Shown here: positions 1 through 6,518 of the stretch, one piece after another
How positions within the stretch are numbered: position 1 is the stretch's first letter
Layout of the letters: each line of letters begins with the position of its first letter
Source of the DNA: Christensenella sp. UBA3857
GTDB taxonomy: Bacteria > Bacillota > Clostridia > Christensenellales > CAG-138
Length of the DNA stretch: 13,848 nt
Assembly (NCBI GenBank): GCA_002392505.1
Contig: DGHD01000043.1
Span: forward strand, 316 to 14,163
Direction of reading: 5' to 3'
Made by a program: the position numbers and the translations under genes
The notes under the pieces: model-generated
The model's database searches: none
What the model was told of the DNA's origin: nothing
What the model saw: only the letters and a program-made list of their open reading frames with translations

Positions 1-2012
1 TCGTTCTCGAGGAAGGGGATCATCGCGGTCGCGACGGAGACGAGCTGCTTGGGCGAAACGTCCATATAGTCGATCTCGGTGGGACGGACTTCGATGATCT
101 GATCGAGCTGACGGGCGACGATCCTTTCCTTCTTGAACCAGACGTTGCCCTTCGCATCGGTAACGGTGGGCTCGTTCGCCTGGGCGACGATCATGCCGTC
201 CTCTTCATCGGCGGTAAGATAAACGATATCGTCGAGAATACGGCGGTTCTCCCTGTCGATCCTGCGGTAGGGAGCCTCGATAAAGCCGTACTCGTTGATG
301 CGGGCGTAGGTCGCGAGGGAGTTGATAAGACCGATGTTCGGACCTTCGGGAGTCTCTATCGGGCACATACGTCCGTAATGGGAATAGTGAACGTCGCGGA
401 CTTCGAACGTTGCGCGGTCGCGGTTCAAACCGCCGGGACCGAGCGCCGAGAGACGGCGCTTATGCGTAAGCTCCGCGAGGGGGTTGACCTGATCCATGAA
501 CTGCGACAGCTGGGAGGAACCGAAGAACTCCTTGATCGCGGCGATCACGGGACGGGTGTTGATAAGGTTGGAGGGCATTACGACCTCCATATCCTGCAGG
601 CTCATGCGCTCGCGTACGACGCGCTCGAGGCGGGTCAGACCGACGCGGATCTGGTTCTGCAGAAGCTCGCCGACGCTCCTGATGCGGCGGTTGCCGAGAT
701 GGTCGATATCGTCGGTCCTGCCGATGCCGTAGGGCAGACCGATCAGGTAGCTGACGGACGCGATCATATCGGCGGGCAGTATGTGACGGGGAGAAAGCTC
801 AAGCGCGTTCTCCTTGACGTAATTGCGGAAATCCTCATCATCCGCCATGTTGGCGCGCTCCGCGAGGATGCCCTTCAGGGTGGGATAATAGACGTGCTCG
901 TTCACGCCGAGGGAGCGGAGTATCTTATCGTTCTCGGCGTAATCGTCGGCGAACCTCAGATAGAGGTTGGGATCGACGAACTGGTTGCCGAGGACCTTGA
1001 TCTTCTTGTCGAGCTTGTCGTTGGTGTAGATCCATACGCCGAGTATGCCGGAGTTCTCGATCGCGAGGGCAGTTTCGCGGTCGATGAGATTGCCTTCCTC
1101 AACGAGTATCTCGCCGGTGTTGGGATCGACGACGGTCTCTGCCGCGTACTTGTCCTCGATACGGGCGGAGATGGCGAGCTTCTTGTTGTACTTATACCTG
1201 CCGACGCGGGCAAGATCGTACCTCTTGTCAAAGAAGAGGGAGTTGAGGAGCGTCCTTGCGCTCTCCTCCGTGGGGGGCTCGCCGGGACGGAGCCTCTTGT
1301 AGATCTCGATAAGACCATCGGCGGTATCGTGAGTGCCGGTATCCTTCTTAAGGGTCTCCATGAGGCGCTCTTCCTCGCCCATGAGCTCGATGATCGAAGC
1401 GTCGGAGCCGTAGCCCAGCGCCCTTAAAAACGTGGTGATGTAGAGCTTCCTCTGGCGGTCGATCTTGACGTAGAGGAGCTCCGACGAATCGGTCTCGTAC
1501 TCCAGCCACGCGCCGCGGTTGGGGATGACCTGGGAGCTGAACAGATGACGGCCCAGCTTGTCGATGGTATCGGTATAGTAAGCGCCGGGGCTCCTGACGA
1601 GCTGGCTGACGATGACGCGCTCCGCGCCGTTGATGATGAAGGTGCCCTGTTCCGTCATGAGCGGGAAATCGCCCATGTAGACCTCCTGCTGCTTGACCTC
1701 GCCCGTTTCGGTATTGATAAGGCGAACGCCCACGCGAAGAGGCGCGGAATAGTTGACGTCGCGCTCTTTGCACTCCGCGATGTCATACTTGGGATGCTCC
1801 TTGTCGATCTTGTAATCGGTGAATTCGAGCACAAGCTTCTCGGTAAAGTCCTTGATAGGGGAAATATCCTCAAGGACCTCGCCGAACCCGTGATCAACGA
1901 ACTGCCTGTAAGAATCCTTCTGCACCTCGATAAGATCGGGCATCGAAAGGATCTCGTTGATGCGGGAGAAGCTCATGCGCTTGGTCTTCCCCATCTCCAC
2001 CTGATGAACCAT
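1..2012 (-). CDS. rpoB: RNA polymerase beta subunit, 5' part (runs off the window)
   Basis: Beta subunit of DNA-dependent RNA polymerase, which forms much of the active-site cleft. About 670 N-terminal codons are present; the 3' end lies beyond base 1. The minus-strand translation begins [18 protein letters not shown] and stays open throughout. It contains the fork-loop/rifampicin-cluster block [20 protein letters not shown] (about residues 500-520), followed by [10 protein letters not shown] and then [19 protein letters not shown]. The ATG at 2012-2010 is preceded by GGAAGGAG at about 8 nt, which fixes the start. The usual upstream rplJ-rplL genes are absent: the next gene upstream is divergent, and rpoB has its own strong promoter. 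The residue after MDQ is Val (codon at 488-486), a position that varies between phyla; the His and Ser positions most often mutated in rifampicin resistance look wild type. rpoC would be expected beyond the window edge. Confidence 0.98.
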   Translation of the reverse strand, partial: MVHQVEMGKTKRMSFSRINEILSMPDLIEVQKDSYRQFVDHGFGEVLEDISPIKDFTEKLVLEFTDYKIDKEHPKYDIAECKERDVNYSAPLRVGVRLINTETGEVKQQEVYMGDFPLMTEQGTFIINGAERVIVSQLVRSPGAYYTDTIDKLGRHLFSSQVIPNRGAWLEYETDSSELLYVKIDRQRKLYITTFLRALGYGSDASIIELMGEEERLMETLKKDTGTHDTADGLIEIYKRLRPGEPPTEESARTLLNSLFFDKRYDLARVGRYKYNKKLAISARIEDKYAAETVVDPNTGEILVEEGNLIDRETALAIENSGILGVWIYTNDKLDKKIKVLGNQFVDPNLYLRFADDYAENDKILRSLGVNEHVYYPTLKGILAERANMADDEDFRNYVKENALELSPRHILPADMIASVSYLIGLPYGIGRTDDIDHLGNRRIRSVGELLQNQIRVGLTRLERVVRERMSLQDMEVVMPSNLINTRPVIAAIKEFFGSSQLSQFMDQVNPLAELTHKRRLSALGPGGLNRDRATFEVRDVHYSHYGRMCPIETPEGPNIGLINSLATYARINEYGFIEAPYRRIDRENRRILDDIVYLTADEEDGMIVAQANEPTVTDAKGNVWFKKERIVARQLDQIIEVRPTEIDYMDVSPKQLVSVATAMIPFLEN

Positions 2013-2190
2013 CTGTTAAACTCCTTCCCGACGGTTTTCAGCCGCCTGAAAAATCAAATCGAATTGCGCCCCCACGAAATATGTTTTTTGCCGCTGACTC
2101 CGGCGATTTTTCAAGGCGCCGCAAGGCAAAACAGCTTTTTGTAAAACGCGGCGGGGGACATAAGCCGCATTTTACCCATATTATAACAAT
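2013..2190 (-). promoter_or_regulatory. rpoB 5' leader, possible attenuator
   Basis: The transcribed leader is about 175 nt. It holds several GCGGC/GCCGC blocks that can pair in mutually exclusive ways, and a compact hairpin just upstream of the ribosome binding site (TTTTCAG 2035-2041 with CTGAAAA 2046-2052, loop 2042-2045). No open reading frame or r-protein gene is visible. Structures of this kind often control rpoB or ribosomal operons, but the regulatory role here is inference. Confidence 0.4.
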
Positions 2191-2195
2191 TTAGC

Positions 2196-2224
2196 ATTAT
2201 ATGTTCCCCGCCCGGGATTGTCAA
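2196..2224 (-). promoter_or_regulatory. Consensus housekeeping promoter for rpoB
   Basis: Read on the minus strand, TTGACA (2224-2219) and TATAAT (2201-2196) are separated by exactly 17 bp, a perfect match to the sigma-A/sigma-70 consensus. It points at rpoB and would start transcription near 2189. A second TATAAT-like hexamer lies slightly downstream (around 2187-2180), so a second start is possible. Confidence 0.9.
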
Positions 2225-2286
2225 GGGGGTGTATTCCGCCTTTTGAAAATATATTTGCTCCGCTGCTATATTCTTTATATAAAACC

Positions 2287-2295
2287 TGCTATAAT
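2287..2295 (+). promoter_or_regulatory. Extended -10 promoter for the nucleotidyltransferase gene
   Basis: TGCTATAAT at 2287-2295 is a full extended -10 (TGN-TATAAT). The -35 position is poor (TATATT), which is tolerated with extended -10 elements. An alternative is TTGAAA (2243-2248) with TATATT (2267-2272), spacing 18. Transcription would give a GC-rich leader of about 95 nt before the ATG at 2398. This leader holds an inverted repeat (CGCCG...CGGCG near 2334-2352). Confidence 0.6.
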
Positions 2296-2397
2296 TAGCT
2301 TGTGTATGCGCTGTTCCGGCGCGCTTTCAAGGCGCCGCCGGACGCGCGGCGGAGCTCAACGGCTCAAAAATATATTAAGTTTACGGAGGAATGCACA

Positions 2398-3321
2398 ATG
2401 CCCAATTGCGAAAAGAAACCCGCCCTTGTTATTATGGCAGCCGGTATGGGCTCCCGCTACGGCGGCTTAAAGCAGCTCGACCCCTTTGACGACTACGGCA
2501 ATTTCATTATCGACTATTCCTGCTTCGACGCGATCCGCGCCGGCTTCGATCACATAGTTTTCATCATCAAGAGCGCTATTTACGAGGATTTCGTGTCCAC
2601 CATCGGCGCGCGCGTATCGAAGTACGCGAAGGTCGATTACGTGCTGCAGGAGCTCGATAAGATCCCCGAGGGGTTCGAGATCCCGGAGGGGCGCGTCAAG
2701 CCCTGGGGAACCAGCCACGCCATACTCTGCGCGGCTGAGGTCGTCGACGGTCCGTTCGCCGTAATAGGCGCGGACGATTATTTCGGCCCGAACGGCTTTA
2801 AGATCATCTACGATTACCTTGTGGAGCACCCCGAGGAGAGCGAATGGGGCATGATCGGCTACGACGTTATGAACACCCTCCCGCCCGAGGGATTCGTCGC
2901 CCGCGGCGAGTGCGCCGTAAACGAAGAGGGCTTCCTTACCGATATCGTCGAGAGGAAGAAGTTAAGGAGGAACGGCGAGAACGCCGAGTACACCCTTGAC
3001 GACGAGACCTTCATCCCCATGAAGGCGGGCACCTGCGTGAGCATGAACTTCTTCGGCTTCAAGCCGGGTCTCTTCGACGAGATAAGGGAGTACTTCCCCA
3101 CCTTCCTTAAGGAGAACATCCCCGTCAATCCCTTAAAGTGCGAAGACCTGCTGCCCGACGCGGTACGCCGCTCGATCGCGACCGGCAAATACAGGGTAAA
3201 GGTGCTCGCCACCCCCGACAAGTGGTACGGCGTCACCAACCGCGAGGATAAGCCCGTCGTCGTGAACGCGCTCAAAAAGTTCACGGAGGAAGGTCTGTAT
3301 CCCGAGGGACTGTGGAAATAA
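2398..3321 (+). CDS. Sugar-phosphate nucleotidyltransferase (NTP_transferase family)
   Basis: Predicted cytoplasmic enzyme that transfers a nucleotidyl group to a sugar phosphate, forming an NDP-sugar. The 307-residue product begins MPNCEKKPALVIMAAGMGSR. The AAGMGSRYGGLKQL segment (about residues 14-27) is the nucleotide-binding G-x-G-x-R...K signature of the family. GADDYFG (about residues 121-127) fits the metal-binding Asp motif that follows the core sheet. The reading frame is open upstream to 2302, but GGAGGA at 2385-2390, 7 nt before the ATG at 2398, and the family motif position support the shorter start. Substrate cannot be told; no sugar-pathway gene sits next to it. It stands alone between its own promoter and a strong terminator. 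Confidence 0.88.
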   Translation: MPNCEKKPALVIMAAGMGSRYGGLKQLDPFDDYGNFIIDYSCFDAIRAGFDHIVFIIKSAIYEDFVSTIGARVSKYAKVDYVLQELDKIPEGFEIPEGRVKPWGTSHAILCAAEVVDGPFAVIGADDYFGPNGFKIIYDYLVEHPEESEWGMIGYDVMNTLPPEGFVARGECAVNEEGFLTDIVERKKLRRNGENAEYTLDDETFIPMKAGTCVSMNFFGFKPGLFDEIREYFPTFLKENIPVNPLKCEDLLPDAVRRSIATGKYRVKVLATPDKWYGVTNREDKPVVVNALKKFTEEGLYPEGLWK

Positions 3322-3333
3322 CCGATAAATAAA

Positions 3334-3370
3334 AAAGAAGGAGTTTCGCGCAACGCAAAACTCCTTCTTT
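3334..3370. terminator. Bidirectional intrinsic terminator
   Basis: A perfect 13-bp stem (AAAGAAGGAGTTT 3334-3346 with AAACTCCTTCTTT 3358-3370) encloses a 3-bp inner stem GCG/CGC. T-rich tracts follow on both strands. It lies 12 bp after the nucleotidyltransferase stop and 12 bp beyond the stop of the convergent DUF4364 gene, so it serves both. Confidence 0.93.
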
Positions 3371-3382
3371 TATTTTCCTTTA

Positions 3383-3907
3383 TTATTGATTCAAGCGTTT
3401 GAGCGTATCGATATATACCCCGTCGGCGTCCTTGAGCCAATTCTCCCGCACGCGGTTCGCAGAGGCGGGATCCGGGGCGTAAAGGTCTATCTCGAAGAGC
3501 ACCCTGTCCTTTTCGAGTATCGAAAGCTCCAGCCTGTAAGAGCCGTCAGGCTGCGGGACCGCGTCGAACACAACGCAGTTCGAGCGCTTCGCCTCCTCCC
3601 TGTGCTCGTCCGCGTAACCCGTTACCTCGTCGCGCACGGAGCGGGCGATCTCCCTCTCGAAGGCGGCCAAAAGCCTCGACCCCTTCTCTGTGATATAGAG
3701 GAGCTGCTGCTGCCTTACCGGCACGGAAAGCACGTACTGCTCCTGCTCGAGCTCGGAAAGGAGCTCGCTCATCTCGAAGAAGCCGGTCTTATCGACCGTC
3801 ACCATGGCGGTGTAGAGCTGCTCCTTCGTGATGGGCGTCCTGAATCTTTCTATTATATAGAGCATAAGGAGCTTTACCTTCCCCTGCCCTCCTGTGAAAA
3901 ATGCCAT
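3383..3907 (-). CDS. DUF4364 family winged-helix protein, probable transcriptional regulator
   Basis: The 174-residue product begins MAFFTGGQGKVKLLMLYIIE. The N-terminal 80 residues look like a winged helix: helices around KLLMLYIIERFRTPITKEQL, FFEMSELLSELEQEQYV, then the YITEKGSRLLAAFE turn typical of PadR/DUF4364-like proteins. The C-terminal half is a small alpha/beta region ending NWLKDADGVYIDTLKRLNQ. Length and order agree with my recollection of the clostridial DUF4364 family. AGGAGA lies 6 nt before the ATG at 3907. It is divergent from the 4068 gene with only 160 bp between the start codons, so control of itself and of that gene is plausible but unproven. Confidence 0.8.
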   Translation of the reverse strand: MAFFTGGQGKVKLLMLYIIERFRTPITKEQLYTAMVTVDKTGFFEMSELLSELEQEQYVLSVPVRQQQLLYITEKGSRLLAAFEREIARSVRDEVTGYADEHREEAKRSNCVVFDAVPQPDGSYRLELSILEKDRVLFEIDLYAPDPASANRVRENWLKDADGVYIDTLKRLNQ

Positions 3908-3935
3908 TTGTATCTCCTGTCAAGGTCTTTATCCG

Positions 3936-3944
3936 ATTATACCA
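3936..3944 (-). promoter_or_regulatory. Extended -10 promoter of the DUF4364 gene
   Basis: On the minus strand TGGTATAAT (3944-3936) is an extended -10. The -35 position is weak (TTCATT). Predicted start near 3929 gives a leader of about 20 nt that includes the AGGAGA ribosome binding site. Confidence 0.7.
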
Positions 3945-3985
3945 CATCCGACCGAAATAATGAAGCATTTTTTTGCTCCCGCATA

Positions 3986-4014
3986 TTGAAACATCGGCTT
4001 ATCCGCGGTAAACT
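3986..4014 (+). promoter_or_regulatory. Promoter of the BlaR1-tail gene
   Basis: TTGAAA (3986-3991), 17-bp spacer, TAAACT (4009-4014). The same pair of hexamers with the same spacing recurs at 11408-11436 before the AT-rich orphan gene. The spacer lies within the divergent regulator's upstream region. Confidence 0.6.
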
Positions 4015-4023
4015 AAGCTTAGT
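4012..4023. promoter_or_regulatory. 12-bp palindrome over the -10, candidate operator
   Basis: ACTAAGCTTAGT is a perfect palindrome overlapping the end of the -10 hexamer of the plus-strand promoter, within the DUF4364/BlaR1-tail divergent region. Its position would suit repressor binding; the protein that reads it is not known. Confidence 0.4.
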
Positions 4024-4067
4024 GGTGTATTCACGAAAACCGATCATCCGATAAAGGAGACGATGAT

Positions 4068-5678
4068 ATGCGGAATACCGAACCAAGCGAGGTATCGGTG
4101 AAGGACCGGGTGAAGAACGTCCTTTCATATAAAAAGCCCGCGTTCTGGGCGATCGTCGCCGGCGCCGTGCTTCTGGCGGCTCTCGGCGTCGTGTTCCTTA
4201 CCGACCCGGTCAGGACCGAGGACGCGAGGGCTTACTGTGTGCTCGAAAACGGCAGGGAATTCCGCGTCGACCTGAACGAAGCCGCGGCGAAGAAGCTTTC
4301 GAAGCTGGTATCGAAAAAGCGGCTGGGCGAAAGCGGAAGGCGCATGGGCGGATACCGAATAATGCTCGGCAAGCGCGAGCTTAGCTACGACGCAAATGCC
4401 GGCACGCTTTACGAGCCCGCGAAGCTGCGCTTTGCCGTGCTCGACGAAAAAACCCGCCAAAGCATAAACGATATCCTCGGCGTGGGCTGCGTGACGGAGA
4501 CCGTGAATCCCTCCGGCAACAGGTACGGGATCCGCCCGCTCCTCGTTCTGACGGGCGGGGATACGCCGCGGATCGAGATCGAGGCGTCGACCTCCGAGGA
4601 GATCGACGTGCCGTATTACGCGTGCCTCTTCCGTGAGGCGGCGGACGGCACAGGCCCTGTGTGGCTCGCCGCGCTGAGCCGCAATTTCGGCTCGTTCTAT
4701 TATTTCAAGGGCAGCGCAAAGATGGTGTTCGATCTCGCTCCCGAGCTTATCGCCGAGGCCGGCGAGTATTACCTCTGCATGTACGACGGGTACGATCCGG
4801 AATACACGGAGACACATGCTGTCACGGATCTCTCGGACAGGTACGTAAGGTTCACCGTCGGCTCGGGGCACGAGACCGAGCCCTCCGTACGGCTTTACAA
4901 GGACGCCGAAACGCTTAAAAACGACTGCCCCGATTACGCGGATCTTGATACGAAGCACGGGATCGACGTTTACGTTTATCAGCTTGCGCGGGGTCATTAC
5001 GCCTGTTTCCTGCTGCCGGGCGGCTCTTCTCTTGAAAGTATGGAACTGATGTCGTACGCGGAGGGCGGACATATCCTTACCGTTGAGGACGCTAGGACGC
5101 TTATCGCTTCGTACGGAGTTCCCGACGATAAGGTCCGGATAATCGGCTGGTACAATCCGCTTTCGAGCTATATATATAACATCACCCCCGAATACAACGC
5201 GGTGCTCCGTAAGATGTTCTTCCCGGAGGAGGGCGCATCCGAAACGCCCGCGCCAAATGAGGAGGGCGCGCCGAAGGCTTATTCCAAAAACGCCGGCGCT
5301 CGGCTGACCGTCGCCGCCTGGGATCTGGGGGACGGAGCGCATTACGCCGAGGGGTATTCCGCCGCGACGGTAAAGCTCGGCGATACCCCTTCCATAGCCG
5401 TCGTATGGGAGAATATCGGCGATACAGATCTTGAGTTCGGAACGCAGCTCGCCATGGAATACCTGCCCGAGGGCGGCGATCCCATCAGGGTAAAGGATAA
5501 TACCTGGTACAATCTGCCGCTGTTCGTCGTCTCGCCCGGCGGCGCACGGACGGAGGTCTGTTCCCTCTCCCGGTTTGAAATAACGGAGCACGGAAAATAC
5601 AGGCTTTGGCTAAGCGTTTCGTTCGGTCCGGGCGGGGAGATCGAATCAAGAACGTATTACGTCGATCTGGTTTTTTGA
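4068..5678 (+). CDS. Membrane protein homologous to the C-terminal tail of M56/BlaR1 sensors, peptidase domain absent
   Basis: The 536-residue product begins MRNTEPSEVSVKDRVKNVLS. The segment VKDRVKNVLSYKKPAFW, a hydrophobic span (about residues 23-46) and then LTDPV match the juxtamembrane linker and last transmembrane helix of clostridial M56/BlaR1 metallopeptidases. The extracytoplasmic part also resembles BlaR1-type tails: a block with GIDVYVYQLARGHYACFLLP and PDDKVRIIGWYNPLSSYIYN (about residues 300-375). An Ig-like beta domain follows to the end (about residues 400-536). The N-terminal multi-pass region with the HExxH zinc site is missing; the DUF4364 gene starts 160 bp upstream and leaves no room for it. 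AAGGAG lies 8 nt before the ATG and a promoter is present, so this is an expressed stand-alone ectodomain gene or a remnant of one, without an adjacent BlaI-type repressor. Sensing role is inference. Confidence 0.72.
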   Translation: MRNTEPSEVSVKDRVKNVLSYKKPAFWAIVAGAVLLAALGVVFLTDPVRTEDARAYCVLENGREFRVDLNEAAAKKLSKLVSKKRLGESGRRMGGYRIMLGKRELSYDANAGTLYEPAKLRFAVLDEKTRQSINDILGVGCVTETVNPSGNRYGIRPLLVLTGGDTPRIEIEASTSEEIDVPYYACLFREAADGTGPVWLAALSRNFGSFYYFKGSAKMVFDLAPELIAEAGEYYLCMYDGYDPEYTETHAVTDLSDRYVRFTVGSGHETEPSVRLYKDAETLKNDCPDYADLDTKHGIDVYVYQLARGHYACFLLPGGSSLESMELMSYAEGGHILTVEDARTLIASYGVPDDKVRIIGWYNPLSSYIYNITPEYNAVLRKMFFPEEGASETPAPNEEGAPKAYSKNAGARLTVAAWDLGDGAHYAEGYSAATVKLGDTPSIAVVWENIGDTDLEFGTQLAMEYLPEGGDPIRVKDNTWYNLPLFVVSPGGARTEVCSLSRFEITEHGKYRLWLSVSFGPGGEIESRTYYVDLVF

Positions 5679-5708
5679 CGCCAGCAAACAGGCCGACGGA
5701 CGAATTCG

Positions 5709-5736
5709 GGGGAAGCGAAAACTTCCCCTTATAAAT
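5709..5736 (+). terminator. Intrinsic terminator after the BlaR1-tail gene
   Basis: GGGGAAG (5709-5715), loop CGAAAA, CTTCCCC (5722-5728), followed by an AT-rich run ending in six T. The T tract is interrupted, so efficiency is uncertain. Confidence 0.7.
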
Positions 5737-5752
5737 TTTTTGAAAAAGGGGG

Positions 5753-5780
5753 TTGCATTTTTATTTTTTTTGTGTATAAT
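5753..5780 (+). promoter_or_regulatory. Promoter of tRNA-Val
   Basis: TTGCAT (5753-5758), 16-bp T-rich spacer, TATAAT (5775-5780). The start would fall near 5787, leaving about 17 nt of 5' leader before the tRNA. Confidence 0.8.
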
Positions 5781-5803
5781 AAAGCATGCACCAAAAAGCG
5801 CGT

Positions 5804-5880
5804 GGGGTTATAGCTCAGCTGGTTAGAGCGCTACGTTGACATCGTAGAGGTCATTGGTTCGATCCCAACTAACCCCACCA
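5804..5880 (+). tRNA. tRNA-Val (anticodon GAC)
   Basis: 77-nt cloverleaf. The acceptor GGGGTTA (5804-5810) pairs with TAACCCC, followed by discriminator A and an encoded CCA. The anticodon stem CTACG/CGTAG encloses the loop TTGACAT, giving anticodon GAC. The T loop is TTCGATC. No clear intrinsic terminator follows before tRNA-Gln 154 bp downstream, so the two may be co-transcribed. Confidence 0.96.
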
Positions 5881-6034
5881 TTTATTTTCCTGCGGTGTTC
5901 GTCACGGCCCGGGTATAAACCCTCAATTCATTATTTCGGGTCTTGTCGGTCGCAACAATAGTGGGCGATCGCGGGCCCCATACCTGCTTAACAAGCGGGT
6001 GTTATACTCGGGGCGAACGGCACAATGGGATCAT
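5881..6034 (+). other. Spacer between tRNA-Val and tRNA-Gln
   Basis: No gene is seen. A hairpin ACCTGCTT (5982-5989), loop AAC, AAGCGGGT (5993-6000) lies before TATACT (6003-6008), a possible but weak -10 for tRNA-Gln with no good -35. The stretch starting CGGGTATAAACCC near 5909 resembles the reverse complement of the last 48 bases of the window. TGGGATC (6026-6032) is complementary to part of the tRNA-Val T arm, but seven bases could be chance. Confidence 0.4.
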
Positions 6035-6108
6035 TGCCGAATTGTGTAATGGTAGCACCTACGACTCTGACTCGTATTGTCTAGGTTCGAATCCTAGTTC
6101 GGCAGCCA
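6035..6108 (+). tRNA. tRNA-Gln (anticodon CTG)
   Basis: 74-nt cloverleaf. The acceptor TGCCGAA (6035-6041) pairs with TTCGGCA (6098-6104), then discriminator G and encoded CCA. The anticodon stem TACGA/TCGTA holds the loop CTCTGAC, giving anticodon CTG (CAG codons). T arm CTAGG-TTCGAAT-CCTAG. Its 3' end doubles as the 5' arm of the hairpin that follows, and its T-arm/acceptor sequence recurs downstream in both orientations. Confidence 0.96.
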
Positions 6109-6149
6109 ACAAATAAGGCACTGCACAAGCAGTGCCTTATTTGTTGGCT
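6104..6149 (+). terminator. 21-bp perfect hairpin that starts inside the tRNA-Gln 3' end
   Basis: Bases 6104-6124 pair perfectly with 6129-6149 around the loop ACAA. The core GGCACTGC/GCAGTGCC followed by TTATTTGTT looks like a terminator. The stem continues so that the tRNA's own AGCCA (6104-6108) pairs with TGGCT (6145-6149). As a bidirectional hairpin it could stop transcription from either side. Confidence 0.75.
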
Positions 6150-6312
6150 AACAGCCACCCGAAGTAGGATTCGAAGGGCGCGGGAGTGAATGAACGTCCG
6201 GTGGACGTTCAGAGCCGCGCCTGACCGAGCCCGCAGGCGAGACGAATCCTAGTTCGGCGCAAATGCGGATGCATTTGCCTTCGGTTAAAGAAAAGCCTTA
6301 TTTGTTGGCTAA
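6150..6312. repeat. tRNA-linked structured unit A (after tRNA-Gln)
   Basis: Non-coding. In order: TAGGATTCGAA (6165-6175), the exact reverse complement of tRNA-Gln 6086-6096 (T loop and 3' T stem); GGCGCGG/CCGCGCC (6177-6183, 6215-6221) around the hairpin TGAACGTCC-GGT-GGACGTTCA (6191-6211); a small hairpin GCC-CGCA-GGC (6229-6238); CGAATCCTAGTTCGGC (6243-6258), an exact 16-nt direct copy of tRNA-Gln 6088-6103; the hairpin GCAAATGC-GGAT-GCATTTGC (6259-6278); and finally the 17-bp sequence CCTTATTTGTTGGCTAA (6296-6312), which repeats 6135-6151. The inverted T arm and the direct copy can pair over 9 bp (6165-6173 with 6243-6251), closing a branched structure. Function unknown. Confidence 0.8.
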
Positions 6313-6489
6313 GCTGAGTGCGTATGTTCGGCAGGTTCGAGGACGGTCGCTGATTGCGATTTTGACCATCCGGCGGATGGTCAAAAAGTCCGAGAACGGG
6401 CGGCCTTGTGAGCTTTTAGCGAACAGCCCGCCCCGTATGTAAAAACCAACGGCAGAACGCAAGCCGCATACCCCTTATTTGTTGGCTAA
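6313..6489. repeat. Diverged second unit A2 in tandem
   Basis: Begins after the second copy of the 17-bp repeat and ends with the third (6473-6489). It has a T-loop-like GGTTCGAGG, a perfect 12-bp hairpin TTTTGACCATCC-GGC-GGATGGTCAAAA (6360-6386), and a flanking stem GTTCGAGGAC (6335-6344) with GTCCGAGAAC (6388-6397), broken only by a GA/GA internal loop. The hairpin tip TCCGGCGGA resembles TCCGGTGGA in unit A. A further inverted repeat GGGCGG/CCGCCC spans roughly 6398-6434. No coding potential is seen. The last repeat copy ends 29 bp before the next gene. Confidence 0.65.
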
Positions 6490-6518
6490 CTCTCCCCCCA
6501 TTTGAAAGGAGCTCCGTT

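Noticed and set aside
486..488. Rifampicin-resistance mutation in rpoB (Val after MDQ)
   Set aside because: This position varies naturally between phyla, and the main resistance positions look wild type.
378..1427. Long plus-strand reading frame opposite rpoB
   Set aside because: It is the antisense shadow of rpoB: the minus strand gives an unmistakable beta subunit and the plus-strand protein has no recognisable motif.
2302..2397. Longer N terminus of the nucleotidyltransferase
   Set aside because: The extra 32 residues precede the family's N terminus, lack a ribosome site, and overlap the leader; ATG 2398 has GGAGGA.
4125..5591. Long minus-strand reading frame opposite the BlaR1-tail gene
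   Set aside because: GC-rich shadow frame. The plus strand has the ribosome site, promoter and M56-tail motifs.
6150..6489. CRISPR array or integron attC sites
   Set aside because: Repeats are only three, the intervals of 161 and 177 bp are structured and related rather than unique spacers, no cas or integrase gene is nearby, and attC core sequences are not seen.
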